A DNA stretch of 64,000 nucleotides from CAILHX01 sp046155285 (GCA_046155285.1 JBJXEA010000005.1:9426-73425), one strand, 5' to 3'. Counted from the stretch's first letter, positions 1 through 8,289 are shown. Translations and numbers: made by a program. The notes: a model not told the origin generated them from the sequence alone.

Positions 1-561
1 GTGACTATGCAGTTGCCAACTGAAGATCGTTATTCCTATGACCGCGACTTTTTGATGAATCGCGTCGCGGTGATGTTTGGCGGACGTATCGCCGAAGAAA
101 TCTTCATGCAACAAATGACCACCGGTGCTTCCAACGACTTCGAGCGCGCTACGCAACTGGCGCGGGATATGGTCACGCGCTACGGAATGACCGACGCGTT
201 GGGTCCTATGGTGTACGGTGAAAACGAAGGCGAAGTGTTTTTAGGGCGCTCGGTGACCAGCACCAAAAACGTATCCGAAGCCACTATGCAAAAAGTGGAT
301 GCCGAAATCCGCCGCATCATAGACCAGCAATACGCGCTGGCCAGAAAGTTGCTGGAAGAAAACCGCGACAAAGTGGAGGCGATGACCGCCGCTCTGTTAG
401 AGTGGGAAACCATTGATGCTGAGCAAATAGACGACATCATGGCCGGCAAAGCACCTCGACCGCCCAAGCCGCCAGCAGTAAAACCCACAACTCCGCCTTC
501 TGACGGCGATGCGGCTGGCGTGACGGTGAATATTTCCAGCAAACCCGCGCAGGAAACTTAA
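1..561 (+). CDS. ftsH: ATP-dependent zinc metalloprotease FtsH, C-terminal part (5' end outside window)
   Basis: This is the last 186 residues of the membrane-anchored AAA+ protease FtsH, which degrades misfolded membrane proteins and short-lived regulators. The window starts inside the gene, so the transmembrane segments, AAA module and HEAGH zinc site are not visible. Visible are the protease-domain motif GGRIAEEI (residues 27-34 of the fragment) and TGASND (41-46), whose Asp46 corresponds to the third zinc ligand. A proline-rich, low-complexity tail (from about 150) follows, as is common at the variable FtsH C terminus. The first codon here (GTG) is internal, not a start. The ftsH-folP-glmM order is the usual betaproteobacterial one. 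Confidence 0.96.
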   Translation: MTMQLPTEDRYSYDRDFLMNRVAVMFGGRIAEEIFMQQMTTGASNDFERATQLARDMVTRYGMTDALGPMVYGENEGEVFLGRSVTSTKNVSEATMQKVDAEIRRIIDQQYALARKLLEENRDKVEAMTAALLEWETIDAEQIDDIMAGKAPRPPKPPAVKPTTPPSDGDAAGVTVNISSKPAQET

Positions 562-572
562 ATGACAGAGGC

Positions 573-638
573 TGGAGACTAGGGGCTAGGGATTAGTGAA
601 AACCAATTCCAGTTCCTAGCCTCTAGCCTCTAGCCCCT
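573..638. repeat. CTAGCCCCT-type repeat between ftsH and folP
   Basis: The ftsH-folP gap is almost entirely made of GACTAGGGGCTAGGGATTAG (576-595) facing CCTAGCCTCTAGCCTCTAGC (615-634) and CCCT, an imperfect inverted repeat. The same word family recurs at 21969-22000 in the lolC-lolD junction. The right end touches the folP start codon, and no purine-rich Shine-Dalgarno lies between them. Confidence 0.7.
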
Positions 639-1463
639 ATGTTTTCTTGCGGCCACTTCCAACTCGATCTTTTCCGCCCCTTGGTCATGGGCATCGTCAA
701 TGTCACTCCAGATTCGTTTTCTGACGGCGGCTTGTTTGTCAGTAGACAAGCGGCTATTAGTCATGGGCTGCGCTTGATTGAAGAAGGCGCGGATATTCTC
801 GACATCGGCGGAGAATCCACGCGTCCCGGCGCAACTCCTGTGCCGCTGCAAGATGAACTGGCGCGAGTGATTCCGTTGATCGCCCAGTTAGCAAAACAAA
901 GCAGTGTCCCCATCTCGATTGATACCTATAAGCCACAAGTCATGCAAGCTGCGATTGCTGCCGGAGCTAGCATGGTCAATGACGTGCGTGCATTGCAAGA
1001 AGCTGGCGCGTTGGAGATAGTAGCGGCGAGCAATGTCGGCGTATGTTTGATGCACATGCGCGGCACGCCGCAAACCATGCAGAATGATCCCGTTTATGAC
1101 GATGTGGTGATCGAAGTCGCTAACTTTTTAGCCGCACGCGCTAAAATTCTGCTGGATGCCGGCGTTGCGCGTGAACGCATCGTGATTGACCCCGGCTTCG
1201 GCTTTGGCAAACGCACCGCGCACAACGTCGCCTTGCTGCGTAAACTGCCGCGTTTATGCGACTTAGGCTACCCCGTGCTTGCCGGTTTATCGCGCAAATC
1301 ATTGTTAGGCCAAATCGCGGGCGGCGAGGTGCATGATAGACTACCCGCCAGCATCGCAGCCGCTGTGATAGCAGCGATGAAAGGCGCTAGAATCTTAAGG
1401 GTACATGACGTGAAGGCAACAGTAGAAGCTCTTAAAGTGTTAGAAGTAATGGAAAAACTATGA
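639..1463 (+). CDS. folP: Dihydropteroate synthase
   Basis: FolP condenses 6-hydroxymethyl-7,8-dihydropterin diphosphate with p-aminobenzoate to 7,8-dihydropteroate in folate synthesis; it is the sulfonamide target. At 274 residues it has the normal length. Signature segments are MGIVNVTPDSFSDGG (17-31), DIGGESTRPGA (about 55-65) and DPGFGFGKR (about 184-192), covering the pterin and diphosphate sites. The ATG at 639 directly follows a dispersed repeat and has no evident Shine-Dalgarno, so the start is inferred from family alignment. It overlaps glmM by 4 bases (ATGA), which suggests translational coupling. Confidence 0.97.
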   Translation: MFSCGHFQLDLFRPLVMGIVNVTPDSFSDGGLFVSRQAAISHGLRLIEEGADILDIGGESTRPGATPVPLQDELARVIPLIAQLAKQSSVPISIDTYKPQVMQAAIAAGASMVNDVRALQEAGALEIVAASNVGVCLMHMRGTPQTMQNDPVYDDVVIEVANFLAARAKILLDAGVARERIVIDPGFGFGKRTAHNVALLRKLPRLCDLGYPVLAGLSRKSLLGQIAGGEVHDRLPASIAAAVIAAMKGARILRVHDVKATVEALKVLEVMEKL

Positions 1464-2812
1464 GCAGAAAATATTTCGGTACCGATGGCATTCGTGGTCG
1501 CGTGGGCGTAGCACCGATTACGCCGGATTTCATGATGCGGCTGGGTTACGCCGCTGGTACAGTGTTAGCGGGCATGGATTATCACCTTTCCAAAGACGCA
1601 CATCCAGCGGTGGTCATCGGCAAAGACACGCGCATTTCTGGTTATATGTTGGAATCCGCGCTGCAAGCCGGATTGTCTTCTGCTGGTGTTGACGTGCTGC
1701 TCACCGGCCCCATGCCTACGCCCGCTGTGGCTTATTTGACAAGGGCTTTAAGGGCACAGGCGGGCATCGTTATTTCCGCCTCGCACAATCCATTTGAAGA
1801 CAACGGCATCAAGTTTTTCTCTGGCCTTGGCACAAAACTACCCGACAACATAGAACGCCAAATTGAAGCTGCACTAGATGCACCCATGCCAGTGCAGCCC
1901 TCGGCCAAGTTGGGCAAGGCTAAGCGCATCAATGACGCAGTGGGACGCTACATCGAATTTTGCAAATCCACATTCCCCAATGCCTTAGATTTACGTGGCC
2001 TGAAAATTGTGGTGGATTGCGCTCACGGAGCTACTTATCACATCGCCCCGCATGTACTGCACGAACTGGGGGCAGAAGTCATCAGCATCGGCGTGCAGCC
2101 GGACGGCCTCAACATCAACCACGAATGCGGCTCCACCCATCCGCAAGCCATGCAGAAAGCGGTGCTGGAGCATCAAGCCGACTTAGGAATCGCGCTGGAT
2201 GGCGACGGCGACCGTTTGATCATGGCGGACGCGACGGGCAACTTGCTGGATGGCGACCAACTGCTTTACATCATTACCGCGCAACTGCAAGCCAAAGGCC
2301 AATTGCAGGGCGGCGTGGTGGGCACGCTGATGACCAATCTGGCGTTTGAACACGCCATGCAGCGCCTAGAAATTCCCTTTGAGCGTGCACAAGTGGGCGA
2401 CCGTTATGTGCTGGAGCTGATGAACGCCAAAGGCTGGAGCTTGGGCGGCGAGAATTCCGGCCATATCTTATGTCTGGATAAGCACAGCAGCGGTGACGGC
2501 ATCATCGCCGCGCTGCAAGTGTTGACCGCGCTGCGCGAACGCAACGTGTCATTGCAAAGCTCGGGCGGCGACTTAAAGCTGTACCCGCAGGTGCTGGTGA
2601 ACGTGAAAGTGGATAAAAAACCAGACCTGACCAGCCCCGCCATTCAGTCCGCAGTCAAAGCCGCAGAAACCGAACTCAACGGCGCTGGCCGCGTGCTACT
2701 ACGAGCCTCCGGCACCGAACCCAAAGTGCGAGTGATGGTGGAAGGGCAAGATAAAGGGCAGGTTGAAATGTTAGCGGAGAAGATTGCAGGGGTGGTGGGG
2801 ACTACGCTTTAG
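1460..2812 (+). CDS. glmM: Phosphoglucosamine mutase
   Basis: GlmM interconverts glucosamine-6-phosphate and glucosamine-1-phosphate on the way to UDP-GlcNAc for peptidoglycan and LPS. The 450-residue protein has the phosphoserine loop SASHNPFEDNGIKF (catalytic Ser near 108), the metal-binding loop DGDGDR (near 250), the sugar-binding GGENSGH (near 331) and the C-terminal phosphate site RASGTEPKVRVM. The start ATG overlaps the folP stop, so folP-glmM form an operon, probably with ftsH upstream. Confidence 0.97.
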   Translation: MSRKYFGTDGIRGRVGVAPITPDFMMRLGYAAGTVLAGMDYHLSKDAHPAVVIGKDTRISGYMLESALQAGLSSAGVDVLLTGPMPTPAVAYLTRALRAQAGIVISASHNPFEDNGIKFFSGLGTKLPDNIERQIEAALDAPMPVQPSAKLGKAKRINDAVGRYIEFCKSTFPNALDLRGLKIVVDCAHGATYHIAPHVLHELGAEVISIGVQPDGLNINHECGSTHPQAMQKAVLEHQADLGIALDGDGDRLIMADATGNLLDGDQLLYIITAQLQAKGQLQGGVVGTLMTNLAFEHAMQRLEIPFERAQVGDRYVLELMNAKGWSLGGENSGHILCLDKHSSGDGIIAALQVLTALRERNVSLQSSGGDLKLYPQVLVNVKVDKKPDLTSPAIQSAVKAAETELNGAGRVLLRASGTEPKVRVMVEGQDKGQVEMLAEKIAGVVGTTL

Positions 2813-2814
2813 AA

Positions 2815-2970
2815 TATGAGGATAGGTTATCCCCAATGGTGAGCTTGTCCCTGTTTTTCGGATACCAAGCGTAGTTCCTATGCTGCCAGTTTTTGCCGAG
2901 CAAGCCAAGCGGCATAATGCTCTGCCAGATGCGCGACCAACCATAGGCACCTTTGATCTTGGTATCCAAA
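2815..2970 (-). pseudogene. IS3-type transposase (OrfB) remnant
   Basis: Read on the minus strand from about 2970 this stretch encodes DTKIKGAYGWSRIW, close to the KGAYGWPRIW segment near the start of IS3-family OrfB transposases. It then degrades into unrelated sequence. A 10-base inverted repeat (GGATACCAAG at 2860-2869, CTTGGTATCC at 2958-2967) brackets the fragment. No intact transposase or terminal repeat remains, so I read it as a scar of an old insertion next to the tRNA cluster. The family call rests on one short match. Confidence 0.4.
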
Positions 2971-3121
2971 ATTCGGGGGCAAGGTCAGCCGACCACTACA
3001 TAAAAAAAACAAACAATTAAAGCGAGTAAAGGCACTGCGTTTACCAATTATATTAGACAGATGTCCAATATCGGCACTTATGAGTGATGGTAGGTGGTCT
3101 GTAACTAATTGATAATAAAGG
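2971..3121. other. Spacer after tRNA-His with no recognised gene
   Basis: AT-rich spacer downstream (minus sense) of tRNA-His. A run of eight A bases at about 3001-3008 becomes a T-run for minus-strand transcription and could help end the tRNA transcript, but I see no convincing hairpin beside it. Confidence 0.4.
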
Positions 3122-3195
3122 GGTGGCCGATGGGGCTCGAACCCACGACAACAGGAATCACAATCCTGGACTCTACCAACTGAGCTACGGCCACC
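3122..3195 (-). tRNA. tRNA-His (GTG)
   Basis: The minus strand folds as a cloverleaf with anticodon GTG. It has the extra 5' G (G-1) opposite C73 that is specific to tRNA-His, a GTTCGAG-type T loop and a TAGCTCAGTTGG D arm. CCA is not encoded (the next bases read CCT), unlike its two neighbours. Confidence 0.97.
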
Positions 3196-3229
3196 ATTGA
3201 AGCTAAAAACTACCAAATTAAGCCAAAAC

Positions 3230-3306
3230 TGGCCTGCCCGACAGGACTCGAACCTGTTACCCCCGGCTTAGAAGGCCGGTGCTCTATCCAGATGAGCTAC
3301 GGGCAG
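3230..3306 (-). tRNA. tRNA-Arg (TCT)
   Basis: Minus-strand cloverleaf with acceptor CTGCCCG/CGGGCAG, anticodon loop CTTCTAA (anticodon TCT, reads AGA/AGG), GTTCGAG T loop and an encoded CCA. Second gene of the Pro-Arg-His transcript. Confidence 0.97.
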
Positions 3307-3327
3307 AGTTGTCGGACAAAAGGAACA

Positions 3328-3404
3328 TGGTCGGGGTGGGGGGATTCGAACTCCCGACATCCTGCTCCCAAAGCAGGCGCGCTACCAGGCTACGCTACAC
3401 CCCG
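3328..3404 (-). tRNA. tRNA-Pro (TGG)
   Basis: Minus-strand cloverleaf with acceptor CGGGGTG/CACCCCG, anticodon loop TTTGGGA (anticodon TGG) and encoded CCA. It is the promoter-proximal gene of the three-tRNA cluster. Confidence 0.97.
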
Positions 3405-3413
3405 AAGGGCGCT

Positions 3414-3442
3414 AATATAGCGAAATCGGCGCTTCCCGTCAA
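3414..3442 (-). promoter_or_regulatory. sigma-70 promoter of the tRNA Pro-Arg-His cluster
   Basis: On the minus strand TTGACG (3437-3442) and TATATT (3414-3419) are separated by exactly 17 bases, 9 bases before tRNA-Pro. A GC-rich stretch (GCGCCC) follows the -10 box, the discriminator type linked to stringent control of stable RNA genes. This matters because dksA lies 2 kb away. Confidence 0.75.
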
Positions 3443-3487
3443 TTTCAATCTGTTAAAATCCACATCTTTAAGTACTTTGGCGGATGT

Positions 3488-4348
3488 ATGACAGCACAGT
3501 TGATTGATGGTAAGGCGATTTCTGAAAACCTATTGACAAGCTTGAAAATACGCATCGAGGAACGTATAGCAAAAGGCAAACGTGCGCCTTGTTTGGCGGT
3601 GGTGCTGGTGGGGGCTGATCCAGCATCTAATATCTATGTGAGCAAAAAGCGCCAAAGCTGCGAGGCGATTGGTTTGCGCTCACTGGCTTATGATTTACCA
3701 GCCGATGCTGCGCTGAATACTTTGCTGGAATTGATAGATACGTTAAATGCTGATGCTAGTGTGGACGGTATTCTGGTGCAATTGCCGTTACCCGCGCACA
3801 TGGATGCTACGCAGGTCATCGAGCGCATAGACCCGCACAAGGATGTTGATGGTTTCCACCCTTACAACATTGGTCGTTTGGCGCAGCGTATGCCGCAGCT
3901 AAGGCCTTGTACTCCTAAGGGTGTGATCACCATGCTGGCTGCTACGGGATTGGACGTTAAGGGATTGAATGCAGTGGTGGTAGGTGCGTCCAATATCGTG
4001 GGGCGGCCGATGGCGCTGGAATTGCTGTTAGCGGGTTGCACAACGACCGTATGCCACCGTATGACGCGCGATTTGGCGGCGGAAGTAGGGCGTGCAGAGT
4101 TGTTAGTTGTTGCTGCGGGCAAACCCGGTTTGGTCAAGGGTGAATGGATACGCGAAGGCGCGATTGTGGTGGATGTGGGCATCAATCGGCTGGAGAGTGG
4201 CAAGATTTGTGGCGACGTGGATTTTGAAGTCGCCAAGCAACGTGCGGCGTGGATTACGCCAGTGCCCGGCGGTGTGGGGCCGATGACGGTGGCGACTTTG
4301 ATGGAAAATACTTTAGAGGCGCTGGAGTGGCGTGAGGCGGTGGTGTAG
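3488..4348 (+). CDS. folD: Bifunctional methylenetetrahydrofolate dehydrogenase / methenyltetrahydrofolate cyclohydrolase
   Basis: FolD oxidises 5,10-methylene-THF with NADP and hydrolyses the methenyl product to 10-formyl-THF, supplying one-carbon units. The 286-residue protein shows the substrate-site YVSKKRQSCEAIG (Tyr near 50, Lys near 54), GILVQLPLP (near 97), DVDGFHPYNIGRL and the NADP-loop segment VVGASNIVGRPMA (near 162), then a PVPGGVGPMTVA C-terminal motif. Its length is normal. It stands alone between the tRNA cluster (divergent) and the HAD gene (convergent). Confidence 0.97.
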   Translation: MTAQLIDGKAISENLLTSLKIRIEERIAKGKRAPCLAVVLVGADPASNIYVSKKRQSCEAIGLRSLAYDLPADAALNTLLELIDTLNADASVDGILVQLPLPAHMDATQVIERIDPHKDVDGFHPYNIGRLAQRMPQLRPCTPKGVITMLAATGLDVKGLNAVVVGASNIVGRPMALELLLAGCTTTVCHRMTRDLAAEVGRAELLVVAAGKPGLVKGEWIREGAIVVDVGINRLESGKICGDVDFEVAKQRAAWITPVPGGVGPMTVATLMENTLEALEWREAVV

Positions 4349-4404
4349 GAGGGGCGCCTCGCCCCGATTTAGTGGGCTATCGTGTCGAGGGCGGCACTCC
4401 TACA
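4347..4404. repeat. GTAGGAGCGCCG-type palindrome, copy 1
   Basis: An inverted-repeat module sits between folD and the HAD gene. Its right half on the minus strand reads GTAGGAGTGCCGCCCTCGAC, the same word as copies at 5647-5671 and 61849-61871. It forms the last codons of the HAD gene, ending near its stop at 4369. Confidence 0.65.
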
Positions 4405-5160
4405 AAACCCAACGCTAACGTAGCTTTCCCCTACACAATCGCCCGCAATGACTGTGAAGGGCGCATCAGGCTCCCCTAAATCACTCAGCACCACAGTCGC
4501 GCCTGTAAAATCGTGGTCAGCGCTGTAATCGTTGCTGGTGATGATGGTTTTAATCCCCGCACCCAGAGCCGATTTCAGGCCATTCTCCGAATCTTCAAAG
4601 GCTAGGCACTGTTCGGCATCAAGCTTCAGTTCTTTTAGCGCCCACAGATAAATATCCGGCGCGGGTTTCTTTTTCGGTACTACGTCACCTGCTGCAATTA
4701 CCTCAAACCAAGTGTGCGCATCCTCGGCTAGGCTGTGACGCAGCAAAGATAGTACGTTTTCCGGCGAGGTGGTGGTGACGATGGCTAAACGCAGGCCAGC
4801 ATTTTTTGCCTCTAGCAATAGTCGCTTCACGCCGCGCCGCAGCGGGATTTTGCCTTGTTCAAGCATGGTGTTGTAGTGTTTAGTTTTGGCTTGATGCAAG
4901 CTGGCGAGAAAGTCATCTGGGAGCTGATGGTCAGGATGGAAGCGCTGCACATAGTGGCGCAAACGCTCCTTGCCACCGGTCACACGCAACAAATCGCCAT
5001 AAAGTACTGCATCCCAATGCCAATCTAGGCCAAATTCGGCGAAGGCTAAATTGAAGGCCGGAAGATGCGCCTCGCGCTCGGTGTCGGCAAGAGTGCCATC
5101 CACGTCAAATAACAGTGCGGCTAACTTGGTGCTGGATTTATTTTGCATTCCTCTATACAC
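4369..5160 (-). CDS. HAD-superfamily phosphatase (CbbY-like, subfamily IA)
   Basis: A cytoplasmic sugar-phosphate phosphatase or phosphoglucomutase-like enzyme of 263 residues. Motif I is FDVDGTLADTE (nucleophile Asp and acid/base Asp, residues about 18-28), motif II the TTTSPEN segment, motif III Lys in PKKKPAPDIY and motif IV FEDSENGL. CbbY of Calvin-cycle clusters, a xylulose-1,5-bisphosphate phosphatase, is the nearest family I recognise, but no RuBisCO genes are here, so the substrate is open. Two starts are possible: GTG 5160, with GAAGG five bases upstream, or ATG 5148, whose GAGGA is too close. The last ~15 codons come from a dispersed palindromic repeat. It is divergent from dksA. 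Confidence 0.85.
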   Translation of the reverse strand: MYRGMQNKSSTKLAALLFDVDGTLADTEREAHLPAFNLAFAEFGLDWHWDAVLYGDLLRVTGGKERLRHYVQRFHPDHQLPDDFLASLHQAKTKHYNTMLEQGKIPLRRGVKRLLLEAKNAGLRLAIVTTTSPENVLSLLRHSLAEDAHTWFEVIAAGDVVPKKKPAPDIYLWALKELKLDAEQCLAFEDSENGLKSALGAGIKTIITSNDYSADHDFTGATVVLSDLGEPDAPFTVIAGDCVGESYVSVGFCRSAALDTIAH

Positions 5161-5183
5161 TTTCGCCTTCGTTGTTTTTGAAG

Positions 5184-5207
5184 AAAAAACTCCCTTTTTT
5201 GGGAGCT
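5184..5207 (-). terminator. Terminator-like hairpin in the dksA/HAD divergent gap
   Basis: On the minus strand GCTCCC, AAAAAA, GGGAGT and a run of T form a small intrinsic-terminator-like structure, oddly placed upstream of the HAD start. It may stop minus-strand transcripts coming out of dksA or act as a leader. GGGAG on the plus strand (5201-5205) lies 14 bases before the dksA ATG. Confidence 0.4.
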
Positions 5208-5219
5208 TAAAATCATATT

Positions 5220-5639
5220 ATGTCTGATGTAAAAACCCATTTCACTCCGTATCAACCAAAAGCTGATGAGGAGTACATGAGCGAGCAACAGCGCGAGCAT
5301 TTTCGCAAAATCCTCGATGCATGGAAAGGTGAATTGTCGCAGGATATGGATCGCACCGTGCATACCATGCAGGACGAAGTGACCATGTTCGCCGACCCTA
5401 ACGATCGCGCCAGTCAAGAGTCTGACATGACTTTGGAATTGCGTAACCGTGACCGCGAACGCAAGCTGATTAAGAAAATTGAAGAAACACTGAGCAAGAT
5501 CGCCGAAGATGAATATGGTTACTGCGATAGCTGTGGCGTGGAGATTGGCCTGAAGCGCTTGGAAGCACGGCCTACTGCCACTTTGTGCATAGACTGCAAA
5601 ACGTTGGATGAGATACGCGAGAAACAAGTAGCGAAGTAA
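5220..5639 (+). CDS. dksA: RNA polymerase-binding transcription factor DksA
   Basis: DksA enters the RNA polymerase secondary channel and with ppGpp mediates the stringent response. At 139 residues it matches the family. The coiled-coil tip carries the key acidic residues in DPNDRASQ (Asp59, Asp62), and the four-cysteine zinc finger is complete (Cys102, Cys105, Cys123, Cys126). It is monocistronic, divergent from the HAD gene and ended by a strong bidirectional terminator shared with pnp. Confidence 0.97.
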   Translation: MSDVKTHFTPYQPKADEEYMSEQQREHFRKILDAWKGELSQDMDRTVHTMQDEVTMFADPNDRASQESDMTLELRNRDRERKLIKKIEETLSKIAEDEYGYCDSCGVEIGLKRLEARPTATLCIDCKTLDEIREKQVAK

Positions 5640-5646
5640 CCGTTTT

Positions 5647-5671
5647 TGTAGGAGCGCCGCCATCGGCGCGA
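5647..5671. repeat. GTAGGAGCGCCG-type palindrome, copy 2
   Basis: Copy GTAGGAGCGCCGCCATCGGC followed by GCGAT lies just after the dksA stop. It is the most compact member of the family also seen at 4347-4404 and 61826-61871. Confidence 0.65.
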
Positions 5672-5679
5672 TAGAGAAT

Positions 5680-5713
5680 AAAAAAGCCGGATGTTTTCAC
5701 ATCCGGCTTTTTT
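5680..5713. terminator. Bidirectional intrinsic terminator between dksA and pnp
   Basis: AAAAAGCCGGATG, loop TTTTCA, CATCCGGCTTTTT. The stem is flanked by A on one side and T on the other, so it can end both convergent transcripts. Confidence 0.93.
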
Positions 5714-5730
5714 AAGTCTTGAGCTAGCCT

Positions 5731-7851
5731 TTATTGTTGCTCGGTAGTGCTTTCTTCTCTAGCAGGCGCGTCTATCAAGGCTTTCATGGACAGGCGAACT
5801 TTGCCTTTGTCGTCCACTTCCACCACTTTGACCTTCACTACATCACCTTCTTTGAGGAAGTCGCTCACCGCATTCACGCGTTGATGTGCGATTTGCGAGA
5901 TGTGTACCAAGCCATCTTTGCCCGGCAACAAGGAAACCACCGCGCCGAAGTCCAGAATACGCAGTACCGCGCCTTCATACACTTGACCGACTTCAACCTC
6001 GGCAGTGATTTGCATGATGCGCTTCTTGGCTTCTTCTCCAGCCTCAGCATTCACGCAGCCGATTTTAATCGTGCCATCGTCGCCAATATCAATAGTGGTG
6101 CCGGTTTCTTCGGTCAGCGCACGAATTACTGCACCGCCCTTGCCGATTACGTCACGGATTTTTTCAGGATTGATTTTGATGGTGATAATGCGCGGTGCAA
6201 ATGCTGATAGGTCTTCACGCGAATGATCCATGCTTTGCTTCATCAAGCCCAAAATGTGCATGCGGCCTTCTTGTGCTTGGCTGAGCGCCACTTTCATGAT
6301 TTCTGCAGTGATGCCGGTAATCTTGATGTCCATTTGCAGCGCGGTGATGCCTTTGTCGGTACCGGCCACTTTGAAGTCCATGTCGCCCAGATGATCTTCA
6401 TCACCCAGAATGTCGGTTAACACCGCGAAGCGGTTACCTTCCTTAATCAAACCCATCGCGATACCCGCTACGTGGTCGGTGACCGGCACGCCCGCATCCA
6501 TCAGCGCCAAACAGCCGCCACAGACCGAAGCCATAGAGCTAGAGCCGTTGGATTCGGTGATTTCTGACACCACGCGAATGGCGTAGCCGAAGTCTTCCAT
6601 GCTCGGCAATACCGCCAGTAGCGCACGCTTGGCCAAGCGGCCATGGCCGATTTCGCGGCGTTTTGGTGTTCCTACACGGCCAGTTTCACCGGTAGCGTAT
6701 GGAGGCATATTGTAGTGCAGCATGAAACGGTCGGTATATTCGCCTTGCAGCGCGTCTATCTTTTGCTCGTCGCGGCCAGTGCCCAGTGTGGCGACTACCA
6801 GCGCTTGCGTCTCACCACGGGTGAACAGCGCAGAGCCGTGGGTGCGTGGCAATACGCCGGTGCGGATGGTGATCGGACGGACGGTGCGAGTATCGCGGCC
6901 ATCAATGCGCGGTTCGCCGTTCAAGATTTGGCTACGCACGACTTTGGCTTCCAAAGCATGTAGCGCGTCTTTAATTTGGTTAGCAGCATCGGTACCAGTG
7001 TCAGCGGTAATCATTTCGGCGACAACCTTGGATTTAATTTCGTCCAAACGGGTAGAGCGCGCTTGCTTGGACTTGATTTTATAAGCCTCGTTGATGTCGT
7101 TAGCAGCAAACGCATCCAGCTTGGCAATCATGTCGGTATTGGCTTCTGGCGGTACCCAGTCCCACGGTGCTTTGCCCAGTTCAGCGGCCATTTCGTTGAT
7201 GGCGTTAATGACGGCTTGCATTTCGGTGTGACCAAATACCACAGCGCCCAGCATGATTTCTTCTGATAACTGCTTGGCTTCAGACTCGACCATCAGCACA
7301 GCGCTATCGGTGGCGGCGACGACCAAATCCAACTCGGTCTCAGCTAATTCGCTTTTGGTCGGGTTCAGGATGTATTCGCCGTTGATATAACCCACGCGCG
7401 CAGCGCCTATCGGACCATAGAACGGGATGCCGGAAATCGCCAACGCGGCAGATGCGCCGATGATGGCGGGAATGTCAGAATCAATCTCGCTATCGGAAGA
7501 CATCACGGTAGCGACGATTTGCACTTCGTTGTAGAACTCACCAGGGAACAGCGGGCGCAGCGGGCGGTCAATCAGGCGGCTAGTCAGGGTTTCTTTTTCG
7601 GAAGGGCGGCCTTCGCGTTTGAAGAAGCCACCGGGGATTTTACCTGCGGCATAGGTGCGTTCTTGGTAATCCACGGTCAATGGGAAGAAGTCTTGACCTG
7701 GCTTGACTTCATGCTTGCCAACGACAGACACCAATACTACGGTGTCATCCAAACTCACCATCACCGCACCATCGGCTTGGCGAGCAATCTCGCCGGTTTC
7801 AATGGTTAGCGTGTGGCGACCATATTGCAGGGTTTTTTTAATGTGACTCAC
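5731..7851 (-). CDS. pnp: Polyribonucleotide nucleotidyltransferase (PNPase)
   Basis: PNPase is the phosphorolytic 3'-5' exoribonuclease of the RNA degradosome. I start it at GTG 7851, because AGAGGA lies eight bases upstream and the protein then begins near the conserved KKTLQYGRHTLTIETG. That gives 706 residues, typical of the family. In order: RNase PH domain 1, an alpha-helical domain, RNase PH domain 2 (with GGCLALMDAGVPV), a KH domain with IGKGGAVIRALTEETG, and a C-terminal S1 domain (GAVLRILDFGAVVSLLPG). It is the last gene of the rimP-nusA-infB-rbfA-truB-rpsO-pnp operon. Confidence 0.97.
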   Translation of the reverse strand: MSHIKKTLQYGRHTLTIETGEIARQADGAVMVSLDDTVVLVSVVGKHEVKPGQDFFPLTVDYQERTYAAGKIPGGFFKREGRPSEKETLTSRLIDRPLRPLFPGEFYNEVQIVATVMSSDSEIDSDIPAIIGASAALAISGIPFYGPIGAARVGYINGEYILNPTKSELAETELDLVVAATDSAVLMVESEAKQLSEEIMLGAVVFGHTEMQAVINAINEMAAELGKAPWDWVPPEANTDMIAKLDAFAANDINEAYKIKSKQARSTRLDEIKSKVVAEMITADTGTDAANQIKDALHALEAKVVRSQILNGEPRIDGRDTRTVRPITIRTGVLPRTHGSALFTRGETQALVVATLGTGRDEQKIDALQGEYTDRFMLHYNMPPYATGETGRVGTPKRREIGHGRLAKRALLAVLPSMEDFGYAIRVVSEITESNGSSSMASVCGGCLALMDAGVPVTDHVAGIAMGLIKEGNRFAVLTDILGDEDHLGDMDFKVAGTDKGITALQMDIKITGITAEIMKVALSQAQEGRMHILGLMKQSMDHSREDLSAFAPRIITIKINPEKIRDVIGKGGAVIRALTEETGTTIDIGDDGTIKIGCVNAEAGEEAKKRIMQITAEVEVGQVYEGAVLRILDFGAVVSLLPGKDGLVHISQIAHQRVNAVSDFLKEGDVVKVKVVEVDDKGKVRLSMKALIDAPAREESTTEQQ

Positions 7852-7874
7852 AATTTTATCCTCTATGAAATGAC

Positions 7875-7922
7875 AACAAGCCGACAACCGCTGCGTTTCC
7901 GCTGCGCCTATCGGCTTGTTTT
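7875..7922 (-). promoter_or_regulatory. Long hairpin in the rpsO-pnp leader (RNase III-type control site)
   Basis: On the minus strand AACAAGCCGA pairs with TCGGCTTGTT around an inner GCGCAGCG/CGCAGCGG stem. The hairpin ends 23 bases before the pnp GTG and lacks a T-run on that strand. In E. coli an RNase III-cleaved stem at this same position mediates PNPase autoregulation; equivalence here is inferred from position and shape. Confidence 0.6.
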
Positions 7923-7943
7923 AACAATACAATTAATGGGTGT

Positions 7944-8213
7944 TTACTTACGAATGCCTAGGCGCTCGATCAAGGAGCGGTAGCGAGCTACGCTTTTGCC
8001 CTTGAGGTAGTCCAGCAGCTTGCGGCGTTGGCTTACTAGCATCAGCAAGCCGCGACGAGAGTGGTGGTCTTTATTGTGGGTTTTGAAATGGTCGGTCAGC
8101 ATGGAAATGCGATTGGTCAGTAGCGCCACTTGCACTTCAGGAGAACCGGTATCATTGGCGGCCTGTTGGTATTCACCAACGATTTTTGCCTTTTCAGTAG
8201 CAGTTGCAGACAT
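7944..8213 (-). CDS. rpsO: 30S ribosomal protein S15
   Basis: S15 binds the central domain of 16S rRNA early in 30S assembly. The 89-residue length and the segments TGSPEVQVALLTNRI, HSRRGLL and RRKLLDYLK are diagnostic. It lies between truB and pnp, as in most proteobacteria. Confidence 0.98.
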   Translation of the reverse strand: MSATATEKAKIVGEYQQAANDTGSPEVQVALLTNRISMLTDHFKTHNKDHHSRRGLLMLVSQRRKLLDYLKGKSVARYRSLIERLGIRK

Positions 8214-8289
8214 CTTTATCTCTCTCTTTTAATTTTCTCTAAATTAAGCCGCGCATTTTAACCGACAACGGCGCAAATTCCAAGTAATT

